23,015 nucleotides of DNA from an uncultured Oribacterium sp. (GTDB taxonomy: Bacteria; Bacillota; Clostridia; Lachnospirales; Lachnospiraceae), in assembly GCA_937927445.1 (NCBI GenBank), contig CALAOB010000123.1, positions 1-23,015 of the forward strand, given 5' to 3'. A model generated the notes under the pieces. It did not search any database and was not told the origin of the DNA. It saw only the letters and a program-made list of their open reading frames with translations. The position numbers and the translations under genes are program-made. This document shows, piece by piece, positions 1 through 6,723 of the stretch (positions within the stretch are counted from its first letter, which is position 1; each line of letters begins with the position of its first letter).

Positions 1-1555
1 TGAAGCTCTTTCCGACGGCGCCGCCGACTTCACGACCGAGGGTGCCGGCAGTGGTGCGGCCGACGGATTTTACGATGCGTTCCTGATCCTTCTTTGCTTT
101 TTCTTCGGCTTTTGCCTTCGCGAGGGCCTCTTTTTCCAGGAGCTTCTGCTGTTCCTTCGCCTCTCTCTCAGCCAGCTTCGCCTGTTCCTTCGCTTCCTTC
201 TCCGCGAGCTTCGCGGCTTCTGCTTCCTCCGCTGCGCGGGCTGCATTTGCAGTCGCCTCGTCCGTCAGACGCTTCAGGAATTCATAGGCAGAGTCGCGGT
301 CGATGGTTTCATCATATTTTCCGCAGAGGTCGGAGGCGACGATGGACGCGAGACGTGCGGCCTCATCGATGGTGCCCATCCGGGAGGCCGGCGGGAGCAC
401 CGCACAGCGGCGGACGACTTCCGGCTTGCCATCGCTGTCGAGGAAGGAAATCAGCGCTTCACCGGTGCCGAGATTCTGGAGTGCCTCGATGGTATCGAAG
501 TTCGGGTTCACACGGAAGGACGCCGCAGCAGCCTTCACCTTCTTCTCTTCACTCGGCGTATAGGCATGGAGCGCATGCTCCACCTTATGGCTGAGCTGTG
601 CGAGCACACCATCCGGGACATCACTCGGGTTCTGGGTGATAAAGTACACGCCGATGCCCTTCGAGCGGATGAGCTTCACAACCTGCTCAATCTTCTCGAT
701 GAGCGCCTTCGGCGCGCCGTTAAAGAGCAGATGGGCTTCATCGAAGAAGAAGACCATCTTCGGCTTCTCGAGATCACCAACCTCCGGCATCTGCTCGAAA
801 AGCTCGCTCAGCATGAAGAGCATGAAAGTCGAGTAGATCAGCGGATTCTGAATCGTCGATTCAGCGTCAAGGATATTGATCATGCCACGGCCGACACTGT
901 TCATGCGGATGAAATCGTGGATGTCGATCGCCGGCTCACCGAAGAACTTGTCACCACCGGCGGTTTCGAGTGCGACAACCGAACGCAGGATCGCGTTCAG
1001 CGAGGCCGTCGCCATATTGCCATACTCAGACGAGTATTTCTTATTATTTTCCGCGACGTACTGCACCATCGCGCGAAGGTCCTTCGTGTCGAGCAGAAGC
1101 AGATTCTCTTCGTCCGCGATACGGAAGATGATCGTCAGGATATCGGTCTGCAGCTGTGTGAGGCCGAGGAGCCGTCCGAGCAGGGTCGGTCCGAACTCAC
1201 TGATGGTCGTGCGAAGCGGAAGTCCTTTCTTCCCGTCGATATCCCAGAACTGCGTCGGATAGGCCTGGTACTGGAAGCCCGCCGGTGCGAGGCCGAAACG
1301 CGCGATGCGCTTCTGCATGTTTTCGGAATCGACCCCCGGCAGGATCATACCGGCGAGATCACCCTTCACATCCGACAGAAAGACCGGCACACCCATATCA
1401 CTGAAGGACTCTGCAAGTACCTTCAGGGTGATGGTTTTACCGGTACCGGTGGCGCCCGCGATCAGACCATGACGGTTCGCCATCTTCGGCAGGATATAGA
1501 CCTTCTCCTGCGTATCCATGTCTACTGCTGCCCAGACTTTTTCGTTATAAAACAT
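1..1555 (-). CDS. HerA-like helicase / DUF853 ATPase, 3' end cut by window
   Basis: Predicted hexameric FtsK/HerA-type ATPase of the DUF853 (YjgR-like) family; the cellular role of this family is poorly defined. I translated it from the minus strand: it starts MFYNEKVW at 1555 and stays open for 518 codons to the window edge, so the stop is missing. Walker A is GATGTGKT at residues 34-41. Walker B is a run of hydrophobic residues ending DEAH, with the acidic pair at D272/E273. A later ITQNPSD segment resembles the sensor region of these ATPases. After about residue 420 comes a Glu/Lys/Ala-rich, coiled-coil-like stretch, then a Gly-rich tail (TLGREVGGAVG) like the family's usual C-terminus, so little is probably missing. 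The start is supported by GGAGGAGG at 1564-1571, 8 nt upstream. It lies downstream of pflA but has its own candidate promoter. Family call is confident, function is not. Confidence 0.88.
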   Translation of the reverse strand, partial: MFYNEKVWAAVDMDTQEKVYILPKMANRHGLIAGATGTGKTITLKVLAESFSDMGVPVFLSDVKGDLAGMILPGVDSENMQKRIARFGLAPAGFQYQAYPTQFWDIDGKKGLPLRTTISEFGPTLLGRLLGLTQLQTDILTIIFRIADEENLLLLDTKDLRAMVQYVAENNKKYSSEYGNMATASLNAILRSVVALETAGGDKFFGEPAIDIHDFIRMNSVGRGMINILDAESTIQNPLIYSTFMLFMLSELFEQMPEVGDLEKPKMVFFFDEAHLLFNGAPKALIEKIEQVVKLIRSKGIGVYFITQNPSDVPDGVLAQLSHKVEHALHAYTPSEEKKVKAAAASFRVNPNFDTIEALQNLGTGEALISFLDSDGKPEVVRRCAVLPPASRMGTIDEAARLASIVASDLCGKYDETIDRDSAYEFLKRLTDEATANAARAAEEAEAAKLAEKEAKEQAKLAEREAKEQQKLLEKEALAKAKAEEKAKKDQERIVKSVGRTTAGTLGREVGGAVGKSF

Positions 1556-1591
1556 AAAAAGAACCTCCTCCGGAGAATATTCACGTCCTGT

Positions 1592-1647
1592 GGCAGCGAC
1601 TCACCGCTGCCTATCGGATGGCTCAGAATACCGTTCTGCCATCCGAT
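1592..1647 (-). other. two hairpins in the leader of the HerA-like gene
   Basis: Two perfect inverted repeats lie side by side. Arms 1613-1622 and 1638-1647 form a 10-bp stem (ATCGGATGGC/GCCATCCGAT). Arms 1592-1598 and 1605-1611 form a 7-bp stem (GGCAGCG/CGCTGCC) with a 6-nt loop. Neither is followed by a T-run on either strand, so they are not convincing intrinsic terminators. They sit between pflA and the HerA-like start, where they could stabilise the pflA mRNA 3' end or act in the downstream leader. Confidence 0.5.
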
Positions 1648-1660
1648 GATTGTCATGTAC

Positions 1661-1689
1661 ATTCTACCATGGAAAGAGGTTCTTTTAAA
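1661..1689 (-). promoter_or_regulatory. candidate promoter of the HerA-like gene
   Basis: On the minus strand TTTAAA (1684-1689) is followed after 17 nt by TAGAAT (1661-1666). The -10 box is preceded by TGG, an extended -10 arrangement also seen upstream of the glycosyltransferase and the Rrf2 regulator. The -35 box is weak. The predicted leader of about 100 nt contains two hairpins. Confidence 0.4.
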
Positions 1690-1694
1690 TGTTT

Positions 1695-2432
1695 TCACAC
1701 CGCGCCGAGGATTTCCTTCGCGTGCTGTACGCTTTCGTTCGTCGGCGGGTTCACGCCCTCGAGGGTGTACGGGATGCCGAGCTTTTCGTACTTGAAGGTG
1801 CCGAGCGTGTGGTACGGCAGGACTTCGACTTTTTTCACGGTCTTCAGTTCGTCGATGAACTTCCGGGTCGCGATGAGTTCTTCATCGGAGTCGGTGAGGC
1901 CCGGCACGAGGACGTGGCGAATCCACATCGCGACGCCGTGGTCGCTGAGGTAGCGTGCGCAGTCGAGGATGTTCCGGTTCGTCCAGCCGGTCAGGGCCTT
2001 ATGCTTCTCGTCGTCGATTTCCTTGATGTCGAAGAGGACCGTGTCCGTGACCTGGGCCAATGCCTCGAACTTCGAGATAAATGGCTCTTCGCGGGTGAAC
2101 GGCTGCGCCGAGGTGTCGAGGCAGGTGCTGATACCGCGTGCCTTCGCCTTCTGGAAGAGATCGAGCACGAAGTCGATCTGTACGAGCGGGTCGCCGCCGC
2201 TGACGGTGATGCCGCCCTGCTCTCCCCAGTACTCGCGGTAGCGCTCTGCGTGGTCGAGGAGCTCGTCTGCGGTGCGCATGTCGTCGCTCTGCAGGGCCCA
2301 GGTGTCCGGATTGTGGCAGTAGCGGCAGCGCATGTGACAGCCCTTCAGAAAGATCGTATATCGGATGCCCGGGCCGTCCACGGCGCCGAAGGTCTCGATG
2401 GAGTGAATTGCTCCTTTGATGGATTCTGCCAT
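1695..2432 (-). CDS. pflA: pyruvate formate-lyase activating enzyme
   Basis: Radical-SAM activase that uses a [4Fe-4S] cluster and S-adenosylmethionine to install the glycyl radical on pyruvate formate-lyase under anaerobic conditions; cytosolic. The protein is 245 aa, the usual length. The cluster-binding CxxxCxxC motif is C32, C36, C39 in KGCHMRCRYCHNPDT. A GGITVSGGDPL segment near residue 75 is the conserved SAM-binding Gly-rich strand. The N-terminal IHSIETFGAVDGPGIR is characteristic of PflA. The start is supported by AAGGAGGAAC ending a few bases upstream. It lies directly downstream of its substrate gene pflB, 65 nt apart, with an intrinsic terminator in the gap whose T-run runs into the pflA ribosome binding site. 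This suggests pflA is made at a lower level by read-through. Confidence 0.97.
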   Translation of the reverse strand: MAESIKGAIHSIETFGAVDGPGIRYTIFLKGCHMRCRYCHNPDTWALQSDDMRTADELLDHAERYREYWGEQGGITVSGGDPLVQIDFVLDLFQKAKARGISTCLDTSAQPFTREEPFISKFEALAQVTDTVLFDIKEIDDEKHKALTGWTNRNILDCARYLSDHGVAMWIRHVLVPGLTDSDEELIATRKFIDELKTVKKVEVLPYHTLGTFKYEKLGIPYTLEGVNPPTNESVQHAKEILGAV

Positions 2433-2443
2433 AGTTCCTCCTT

Positions 2444-2477
2444 AAAAAACATGAGGGAGTGCTATCCACTCCCTCAT
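2444..2477 (-). terminator. intrinsic terminator/attenuator between pflB and pflA
   Basis: A perfect 11-bp stem (arms 2451-2461 and 2467-2477, ATGAGGGAGTG/CACTCCCTCAT) with a 5-nt loop is followed on the minus strand by six T residues (2449-2444). The T-run touches the AAGGAGG ribosome binding site of pflA, so termination here would separate pflB from pflA message. Confidence 0.9.
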
Positions 2478-2497
2478 CTTGTCTTTATAACGCTGTA

Positions 2498-4744
2498 TTA
2501 CAGGGACTTGTGCTCTGTTCTGGAGATTACGTCGAGCTGCTGCTCTCTCGTAAGGTCGATGAACTTAACCGCATAGCCGGATACACGGATCGTGAAGTTT
2601 GCGTACTCTGGCTTCTCCGGGTGCTCCATCGCATCCTTGAGCTTCTCTACGCCGAAGACGTTTACATTCACATGGTGTGCGCCCTTTGCGAAGTAACCAT
2701 CCATAACGCGAACGAGGGTGTTCGACTGCTCGTCCTCGGTGTGACCGAGTGCGCTCGGGTTGATGGTCTGGGTGTTGGAGATACCATCGAGTGCATACTC
2801 ATATGGAAGCTTCGCAACCGAGTTCAGGGAAGCCAGAAGACCGGACTTCTCTGCACCGTAGCTTGGGTTTGCTCCCGGTGAAAGCGGAGCGCCTGCCGGA
2901 CGACCATCCGGAAGGGCACCGGTTGCCTTACCGTAAACGACATTGGACGTGATGGTAAGGATGGATGTGGTCGGCTCAGAATCACGGTAGGTGTGGTGCT
3001 TCTTGATCTTCGTGAGGAAGGTGCGAAGAAGATCAACCGCGATATCATCGGCACGGTCGTCATCATTGCCATAACGAGGGAAATCGCCCTCTACGATGTA
3101 ATCGGTTACGAGACCATCCTCATCACGTACGGTCTTAACGCGTGCATACTTGATTGCGGAAAGAGAGTCAACTACGTGAGAGAAGCCGGCGATACCGGTT
3201 GCGAAGGTACGACGAACATCGGTGTCGATGAGGGCCATCTCCGCTGCCTCATAGAAGTACTTGTCGTGCATGTACTGAATCAGGTTCAGAACATTTACGT
3301 AGATGCCTGCGAGCCAGTCCATCATACGATCGTACTTCTCCATCACCTCATCATAATCGAGGTACTCGGAAGTGATCGGACGGTACTCCGGACCTACCTG
3401 CTGCTTGCTCTTCTCATCGATACCGCCGTTGATTGCGTAGAGAAGGCACTTTGCAAGGTTTGCACGTGCGCCGAAGAACTGCATCTCCTTACCGGTCTGT
3501 GTTGCAGATACGCAGCAGCAGATGGAGTAGTCATCGCCCCAAATCGGACGCATCACGTCATCGTTCTCGTACTGGATGGAGGAAGTGCGAACAGAGATCT
3601 CTGCAGCGTACTTCTTGAAGTTCTCCGGAAGTCTCTTGGTGTAGAGAACCGTAAGGTTTGGCTCTGGAGCCGGGCCCATGTTCTCAAGGGTGTGCAGGAA
3701 ACGGTAGTCACTCTTCGTAACCATGGATCTGCCATCCTGGCCCATACCACCGACCTCGAGGGTAGCCCATACCGGGTCACCGGAGAAGAGCTGGTTGTAG
3801 GACGGGATACGTGCGAACTTCACCATACGAAGCTTCATAACGAAGTGGTCAATGAGCTCCTGTGCTTCCTTCTCGGTGAGGGTGCCTTCCTTGAGGTCAC
3901 GCTCGATGTAGATATCGAGGAAGGTAGCAACACGACCAACGGACATCGCTGCACCGTTCTGGGTCTTGATCGCTGCGAGGTAACCGAAGTAGAGCCACTG
4001 AACAGCTTCCTTCGCGTTCTTCGCAGGTCCGGAAATGTCATAACCGTAGCTCTGTGCCATCTCCTTCATCTGCTTGAGGGCACGAACCTGATCAGAGATC
4101 TCCTCTCTCTGACGGATGACGTTGTCGGTCATGGTGCCGTCACCGGTGTTGGCATAATCTGCCATCTTCTCCTGGATCAGGAAATCGATACCGTAGAGGG
4201 CTACTCTTCTGTAGTCGCCGACGATACGACCACGGCCGTAGGTATCCGGAAGACCGGTGAGGATCTTGTTATGACGAACCTTCATCATCTCCGGTGTGTA
4301 CGCATCGAAAACGCCCTGGTTGTGGGTCTTGTGGTACTCGGTGAAGATCTTGTGAAGCTCAGGATCCGGTGTGTAACCGTAGGTGGAGCAAGCCTGCTCT
4401 GCCATCTTGATACCGCCGTACGGCATGAATGCTCTCTTCAGCGGCTTATCGGTCTGAAGACCTACGACCTGCTCGAGATCCTTCTCTGCCTCGTTGATGT
4501 ATGCTGCGCCGTAAGCAGTGATGCCGGAAACGACCTTGGTCTCCATATCAAGCACGCCGCCCTTTGCACGCTCTTCCTTCTGAAGTGCCTGAACCTCGTT
4601 CCAGAGCTTATCGGTCGCCTCGGTCGGGCCGGCAAGGAAGCTGGAATCACCGTCGTATGCAGTGTAGTTTTCCTGGATGAATGAACGAACATTGACGTCC
4701 TTTACCCAATGTCCGGTTTTAAAGCCTCTCCATTCTTCTCTCAT
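2498..4744 (-). CDS. pflB: pyruvate formate-lyase (formate C-acetyltransferase)
   Basis: Glycyl-radical enzyme converting pyruvate and CoA to acetyl-CoA and formate, the central anaerobic pyruvate-cleaving step of mixed-acid fermentation; cytosolic homodimer. The protein is 748 aa from the chosen start, close to the 760 aa of the E. coli enzyme. The active-site cysteines are C410-C411 within a CCCV run (E. coli C418-C419). The radical glycine is G723 in RVSGYAVKF near the C-terminus. The frame continues 16 codons further up to 4792, but the ATG at 4744 is preceded by GAGGAG at good spacing and gives the conserved MREEWRGFK start, so I use it. Three consecutive cysteines, not two, precede the valine. 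A strong promoter lies upstream and a terminator follows before pflA. Confidence 0.98.
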   Translation of the reverse strand: MREEWRGFKTGHWVKDVNVRSFIQENYTAYDGDSSFLAGPTEATDKLWNEVQALQKEERAKGGVLDMETKVVSGITAYGAAYINEAEKDLEQVVGLQTDKPLKRAFMPYGGIKMAEQACSTYGYTPDPELHKIFTEYHKTHNQGVFDAYTPEMMKVRHNKILTGLPDTYGRGRIVGDYRRVALYGIDFLIQEKMADYANTGDGTMTDNVIRQREEISDQVRALKQMKEMAQSYGYDISGPAKNAKEAVQWLYFGYLAAIKTQNGAAMSVGRVATFLDIYIERDLKEGTLTEKEAQELIDHFVMKLRMVKFARIPSYNQLFSGDPVWATLEVGGMGQDGRSMVTKSDYRFLHTLENMGPAPEPNLTVLYTKRLPENFKKYAAEISVRTSSIQYENDDVMRPIWGDDYSICCCVSATQTGKEMQFFGARANLAKCLLYAINGGIDEKSKQQVGPEYRPITSEYLDYDEVMEKYDRMMDWLAGIYVNVLNLIQYMHDKYFYEAAEMALIDTDVRRTFATGIAGFSHVVDSLSAIKYARVKTVRDEDGLVTDYIVEGDFPRYGNDDDRADDIAVDLLRTFLTKIKKHHTYRDSEPTTSILTITSNVVYGKATGALPDGRPAGAPLSPGANPSYGAEKSGLLASLNSVAKLPYEYALDGISNTQTINPSALGHTEDEQSNTLVRVMDGYFAKGAHHVNVNVFGVEKLKDAMEHPEKPEYANFTIRVSGYAVKFIDLTREQQLDVISRTEHKSL

Positions 4745-4809
4745 ATCTTCTCCTCTTTCTACCATGTTGTCTATTTTGTATACAGGATTCAATACTCTTT
4801 ACGCGTGCT

Positions 4810-4839
4810 AATATAAAGCATAAAGGGCAGATTCGTCAA
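4810..4839 (-). promoter_or_regulatory. promoter of pflB
   Basis: Minus-strand TTGACG (4834-4839), an 18-nt spacer, and TATATT (4810-4815), about 65 nt upstream of the pflB start. Immediately upstream of the -35 box is a small AT-rich palindrome, TTTAA-tag-TTAAA (4843-4855). It could be an operator for a redox regulator, though it is not a clear Rex or FNR consensus. Confidence 0.7.
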
Positions 4840-4891
4840 TGTTTTAACTATTAAATTTTCGATGTTTTCCAATTAGAACATGAGGGGCGCG

Positions 4892-4940
4892 TGATCGTGC
4901 AATCGGGGCACAGCCGTGCCCCGATTGGGAGCGATGCTCT
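4892..4940. repeat. palindromic repeat, copy 1
   Basis: This copy starts TGATCGTGC and contains an 11-bp perfect hairpin (arms 4901-4911 and 4916-4926, loop AGCC). A second small hairpin follows, GAGC-GAT-GCTC (4929-4939). Copy 2, about 77 bp further on, has the same layout. The hairpin's closing pair is C-G here and T-A in copy 2, so the pairing is kept. Confidence 0.85.
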
Positions 4941-4955
4941 GGCTTCGCACCACAT

Positions 4956-4977
4956 TCTTGTCGCACGCTGATCGTGC
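4956..4977 (+). repeat. inverted copy of the tRNA-Arg 3' end and flank
   Basis: The plus strand here reads TCTTGTCGCACGC followed by TGATCGTGC. The minus strand at the end of the tRNA-Arg gene (5111-5089) reads the same apart from one extra A after CACGC. The copy therefore carries the last 13 nt of the tRNA before the discriminator, plus flank, in opposite orientation. It includes the acceptor bases and runs directly into repeat copy 2. Confidence 0.8.
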
Positions 4978-5019
4978 ACAATCGGGGCATAGCCATGCCC
5001 CGATTGGGAGCGATGCTCC
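4969..5019. repeat. palindromic repeat, copy 2
   Basis: Second copy of the 4892-4940 unit: TGATCGTGC, two extra bases, then an 11-bp perfect hairpin (arms 4980-4990 and 4995-5005, loop AGCC) and a 5-bp hairpin GGAGC-GAT-GCTCC (5007-5019). Relative to copy 1, both partners of the last stem pair have changed, a compensatory substitution. Confidence 0.85.
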
Positions 5020-5022
5020 TAT

Positions 5023-5088
5023 ATGAGCGCAAAAGAAAGAGCCCGGAAACAAGTGAACTTGTTTCCGGGCTCTTTCTTTTGTGCTCAT
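5023..5088. terminator. long bidirectional terminator hairpin after tRNA-Arg
   Basis: A 23-bp perfect stem (arms 5031-5053 and 5058-5080, loop TGAA) extends to 31 bp (5023-5088) with one G-T wobble. The GC-rich core GAGCCCGGAAACAAG is flanked by A-rich and T-rich ends (TTTCTTTT), so an intrinsic terminator works on both strands. On the minus strand it starts only 10 nt after the tRNA-Arg 3' end and insulates it from pflB. Confidence 0.85.
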
Positions 5089-5097
5089 GCACGATCA

Positions 5098-5171
5098 TGC
5101 GTGCGACAAGATTCGAACTCGCGACCTTCTGGTCCGTAGCCAGACGCTCTATCCAGCTGAGCTACGCGCGC
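5098..5171 (-). tRNA. tRNA-Arg (anticodon ACG)
   Basis: A 74-nt cloverleaf on the minus strand: acceptor GCGCGCG, D-arm GCTC...GAGC, anticodon stem TCTGG/CCAGA enclosing CTACGGA (anticodon ACG), T-loop TTCGAAT. CCA is not encoded. The acceptor stem has a C-A mismatch at the fourth pair (bases 5168 and 5102) and the T-stem has two G-T pairs, so it is weaker than usual. The mismatched base also occurs in the inverted copy at 4956-4968, so a random read error is unlikely. It has its own consensus promoter and a terminator right behind it. Confidence 0.93.
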
Positions 5172-5198
5172 ATAGCGTTGTTTTCAAACGCAAGTGTT

Positions 5199-5227
5199 AT
5201 ATTACAGAAGAGAAGGGCAAATGTCAA
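5199..5227 (-). promoter_or_regulatory. promoter of tRNA-Arg
   Basis: Minus-strand TTGACA (5222-5227), 17-nt spacer, TAATAT (5199-5204), with transcription expected to begin just upstream of the tRNA. The hexamers and spacing are identical to those of the tRNA-Val/Met promoter. Confidence 0.88.
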
Positions 5228-5246
5228 GCATCAATTTGAAAAAATT

Positions 5247-5684
5247 TTACATCGTGCAGGAGCTGCTGCTTGCGGCGCTCGACTGGTCGACGAGATCCTT
5301 CAGGGTGTAGCGATTCACGACTTCGTAGATGGCGTTGTCGATTTCCTTATAGAGGGGGAAGGTCGGGCAGCTGGCGGATTTCGCGCAGGTGCTGGTGCCG
5401 TTGACGCAGTCGACCGGGGCGAGGGTGCCTTCGGCAGCATCGAGGATCTCACCGACCTTAATCTGATCGATCGGGCGGGTAAAGAGGTAGCCGCCCTTCG
5501 CGCCACGGATGGACTTCAGGAAGCCGCCCTTCACCATCAGGGAGATGATCTGCTCGAGGTACTTCATCGAAATCTTCTGGCGATCTGAGATCTCCTTGAT
5601 GCTGACCGGGGTCACACCGTCGAAATTCTGCGCGATATCTATCAGGGTTGTCAGGGCATAGCGGCCCTTGGTTGAAATCATCAT
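5247..5684 (-). CDS. Rrf2-family transcriptional regulator, Fe-S type
   Basis: Winged-helix DNA-binding regulator of the Rrf2 family (relatives include IscR, NsrR, CymR). The protein is 145 aa, normal length. The N-terminal ISTKGRYAL start, the recognition region around SMKYLEQI (residues 39-46) and the wing RGAKGGYLF (60-68) are typical. Three cysteines, C93, C100 and C106, occupy the cluster-binding loop, with a following PTFPLYKEI segment, so an iron-sulfur cofactor is plausible. No cysteine desulfurase or scaffold gene is adjacent, so the target is unknown. Two ATGs lie in tandem (5684 and 5681); GAGGTGAG is 6 nt before the first. The tail is Ser-rich with a further Cys at 143. It has its own promoter and may autoregulate. 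The next gene downstream is tRNA-Arg, which has a separate promoter. Confidence 0.93.
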   Translation of the reverse strand: MMISTKGRYALTTLIDIAQNFDGVTPVSIKEISDRQKISMKYLEQIISLMVKGGFLKSIRGAKGGYLFTRPIDQIKVGEILDAAEGTLAPVDCVNGTSTCAKSASCPTFPLYKEIDNAIYEVVNRYTLKDLVDQSSAASSSSCTM

Positions 5685-5737
5685 GTTTCTCTCACCTCAT
5701 ACTGTCCAAGTCTTTACGTTCTGGCGATACTTCATTA

Positions 5738-5766
5738 ATCCTACCACGCAGCTAGAATTTAATCAA
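5738..5766 (-). promoter_or_regulatory. promoter of the Rrf2 regulator
   Basis: Minus-strand TTGATT (5761-5766), 17-nt spacer, TAGGAT (5738-5743) with TGG directly before the -10. The string GCGTGGTAG leading into the -10 is shared with the glycosyltransferase promoter. Confidence 0.55.
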
Positions 5767-5802
5767 GTCGAGGCGATCAGTGGGCGCCCTTAATCAGCCT
5801 TT

Positions 5803-6543
5803 TCAAAAATGGTCCTTCTCGCGACGGCGACGGGCGATTTCCTTCTTAAGGTAGGCGAAGGTTTTTTCCTCGCCTTCGGTTTTCAGCATCCAGAGGAGTT
5901 CGGTGATTTCGCGGCGTGTTTCGGGCTCGAGGAGCGGGGAATCCTTGCATGGCTGGAAATACTCCCACGGGCAGCTGTCGTCGTACTCTGCGCCTTTGTA
6001 GACCTTCGAGGCGGCGACGCGGTCGCAGAACATCTCGGCGACGTAGCGGTATGGCATGCGGCAACCGACCATCGTGGCTTTCTTTTTCGTGTCGTAGTCG
6101 ACCCAGTACTCGAAGTGGTGCCTGTTCCGGCCCTTGTGATGGAGCCAAGCCTCACACAGGCCGGTTTCGAGGCGTTCTGCCGTGTTCGGGCTGCGGTAAC
6201 CCTGATAGTACTTCACACCGGTTTTAAACTCGGCCCAGCTGTATTTCGAGAGGTCATGAAGCAGGCCCTGCTTGTAAAGGCCCACGCGGAAGCAGTTTTT
6301 CATAACTTCACGTTTATGACGGTTGATCGTCCGGAAGTGATGCACCGCATTCCAGAGGTAGCGCGGAAGTCCTGGTTTCGCCGGAGCTGCGGACGCCAGC
6401 GCCGCTTCTGCCGGCTTCACCGTCTCCGGCGCTCCATTCACTGTCCGTGCCGAAGCGCTGGCGCTGTGATGCTTCGCTGGCGTATCGCTGTACGGAGCGC
6501 CACCCGGGGTTCTGGTCGTCTGCATTGTCCTGTGATCCTTCAT
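5803..6543 (-). CDS. DUF5662 family protein
   Basis: Protein of unknown function with the DUF5662 signature. After a low-complexity Ala/Pro/Ser/Thr-rich N-terminal region (about residues 10-50) comes a domain with HDLSKYSWAEF, then AWLHHKGRNRHHFEYW, a His/Asp-rich pattern suggesting metal binding as in HD-like proteins; the C-terminus is strongly basic (ARRRREKDHF). From ATG 6543 it is 246 aa. A GTG at 6552 is also in frame, but the Shine-Dalgarno GAGAGGTGA overlaps that codon, so ATG 6543 is preferred. A TATAAT lies at 6570-6575, suggesting a separate promoter after the terminator of the upstream PAP2 gene. No membrane segments or signal peptide are visible. Family assignment is by remembered motif; the biochemical role is unknown. 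Confidence 0.85.
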   Translation of the reverse strand: MKDHRTMQTTRTPGGAPYSDTPAKHHSASASARTVNGAPETVKPAEAALASAAPAKPGLPRYLWNAVHHFRTINRHKREVMKNCFRVGLYKQGLLHDLSKYSWAEFKTGVKYYQGYRSPNTAERLETGLCEAWLHHKGRNRHHFEYWVDYDTKKKATMVGCRMPYRYVAEMFCDRVAASKVYKGAEYDDSCPWEYFQPCKDSPLLEPETRREITELLWMLKTEGEEKTFAYLKKEIARRRREKDHF

Positions 6544-6569
6544 CGTCGTCACCTCTCTTCTATGCTCAG

Positions 6570-6575
6570 ATTATA
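6570..6575 (-). promoter_or_regulatory. candidate -10 box for the DUF5662 gene
   Basis: A perfect minus-strand TATAAT lies 27 nt upstream of the start and just downstream of the PAP2 terminator. No good -35 hexamer is visible at 16-18 nt. Confidence 0.4.
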
Positions 6576-6589
6576 CCCTATAGTTTCAT

Positions 6590-6626
6590 AAAAAGAACCC
6601 TCGCGTGACCTTTTGTCACACGAGGG
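6590..6626 (-). terminator. terminator downstream of the PAP2 gene
   Basis: A 12-bp stem (arms 6598-6609 and 6615-6626) closes a 5-nt loop and is followed on the minus strand by TTCTTTTT. One position pairs as U-G only on the minus-strand RNA and is a mismatch on plus, which fits termination of the minus-strand transcript. Confidence 0.88.
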
Positions 6627-6723
6627 ATTCGAAAATCGTCCGTAAGCCCTGATCCGGGCGTTCAGCAGCGCATATCGTTCGTAGCGGTGGCCTGTGCGCA
6701 ATGCTAGGAGCTCACGTCGGAAC

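Noticed and set aside
566..1795. 409-codon plus-strand ORF opposite the HerA-like gene
   Set aside because: The opposite strand carries Walker A and B motifs in one continuous frame; this is its shadow.
2993..4684. 563-codon plus-strand ORF opposite pflB
   Set aside because: Antisense to a gene with intact catalytic motifs; no start signal and no domain.
4843..4855. Rex or FNR operator at the pflB promoter
   Set aside because: The short AT palindrome does not reach the known consensus of either regulator, so it is mentioned only as a possibility.
4892..5110. Possible CRISPR array
   Set aside because: Only two copies, palindromic over most of their length, no regular spacers and no cas genes.
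4956..5111. attL/attR pair of an integrated element at tRNA-Arg
   Set aside because: The repeated tRNA end is in inverted, not direct, orientation, the interval is only about 150 bp, and no integrase is present.
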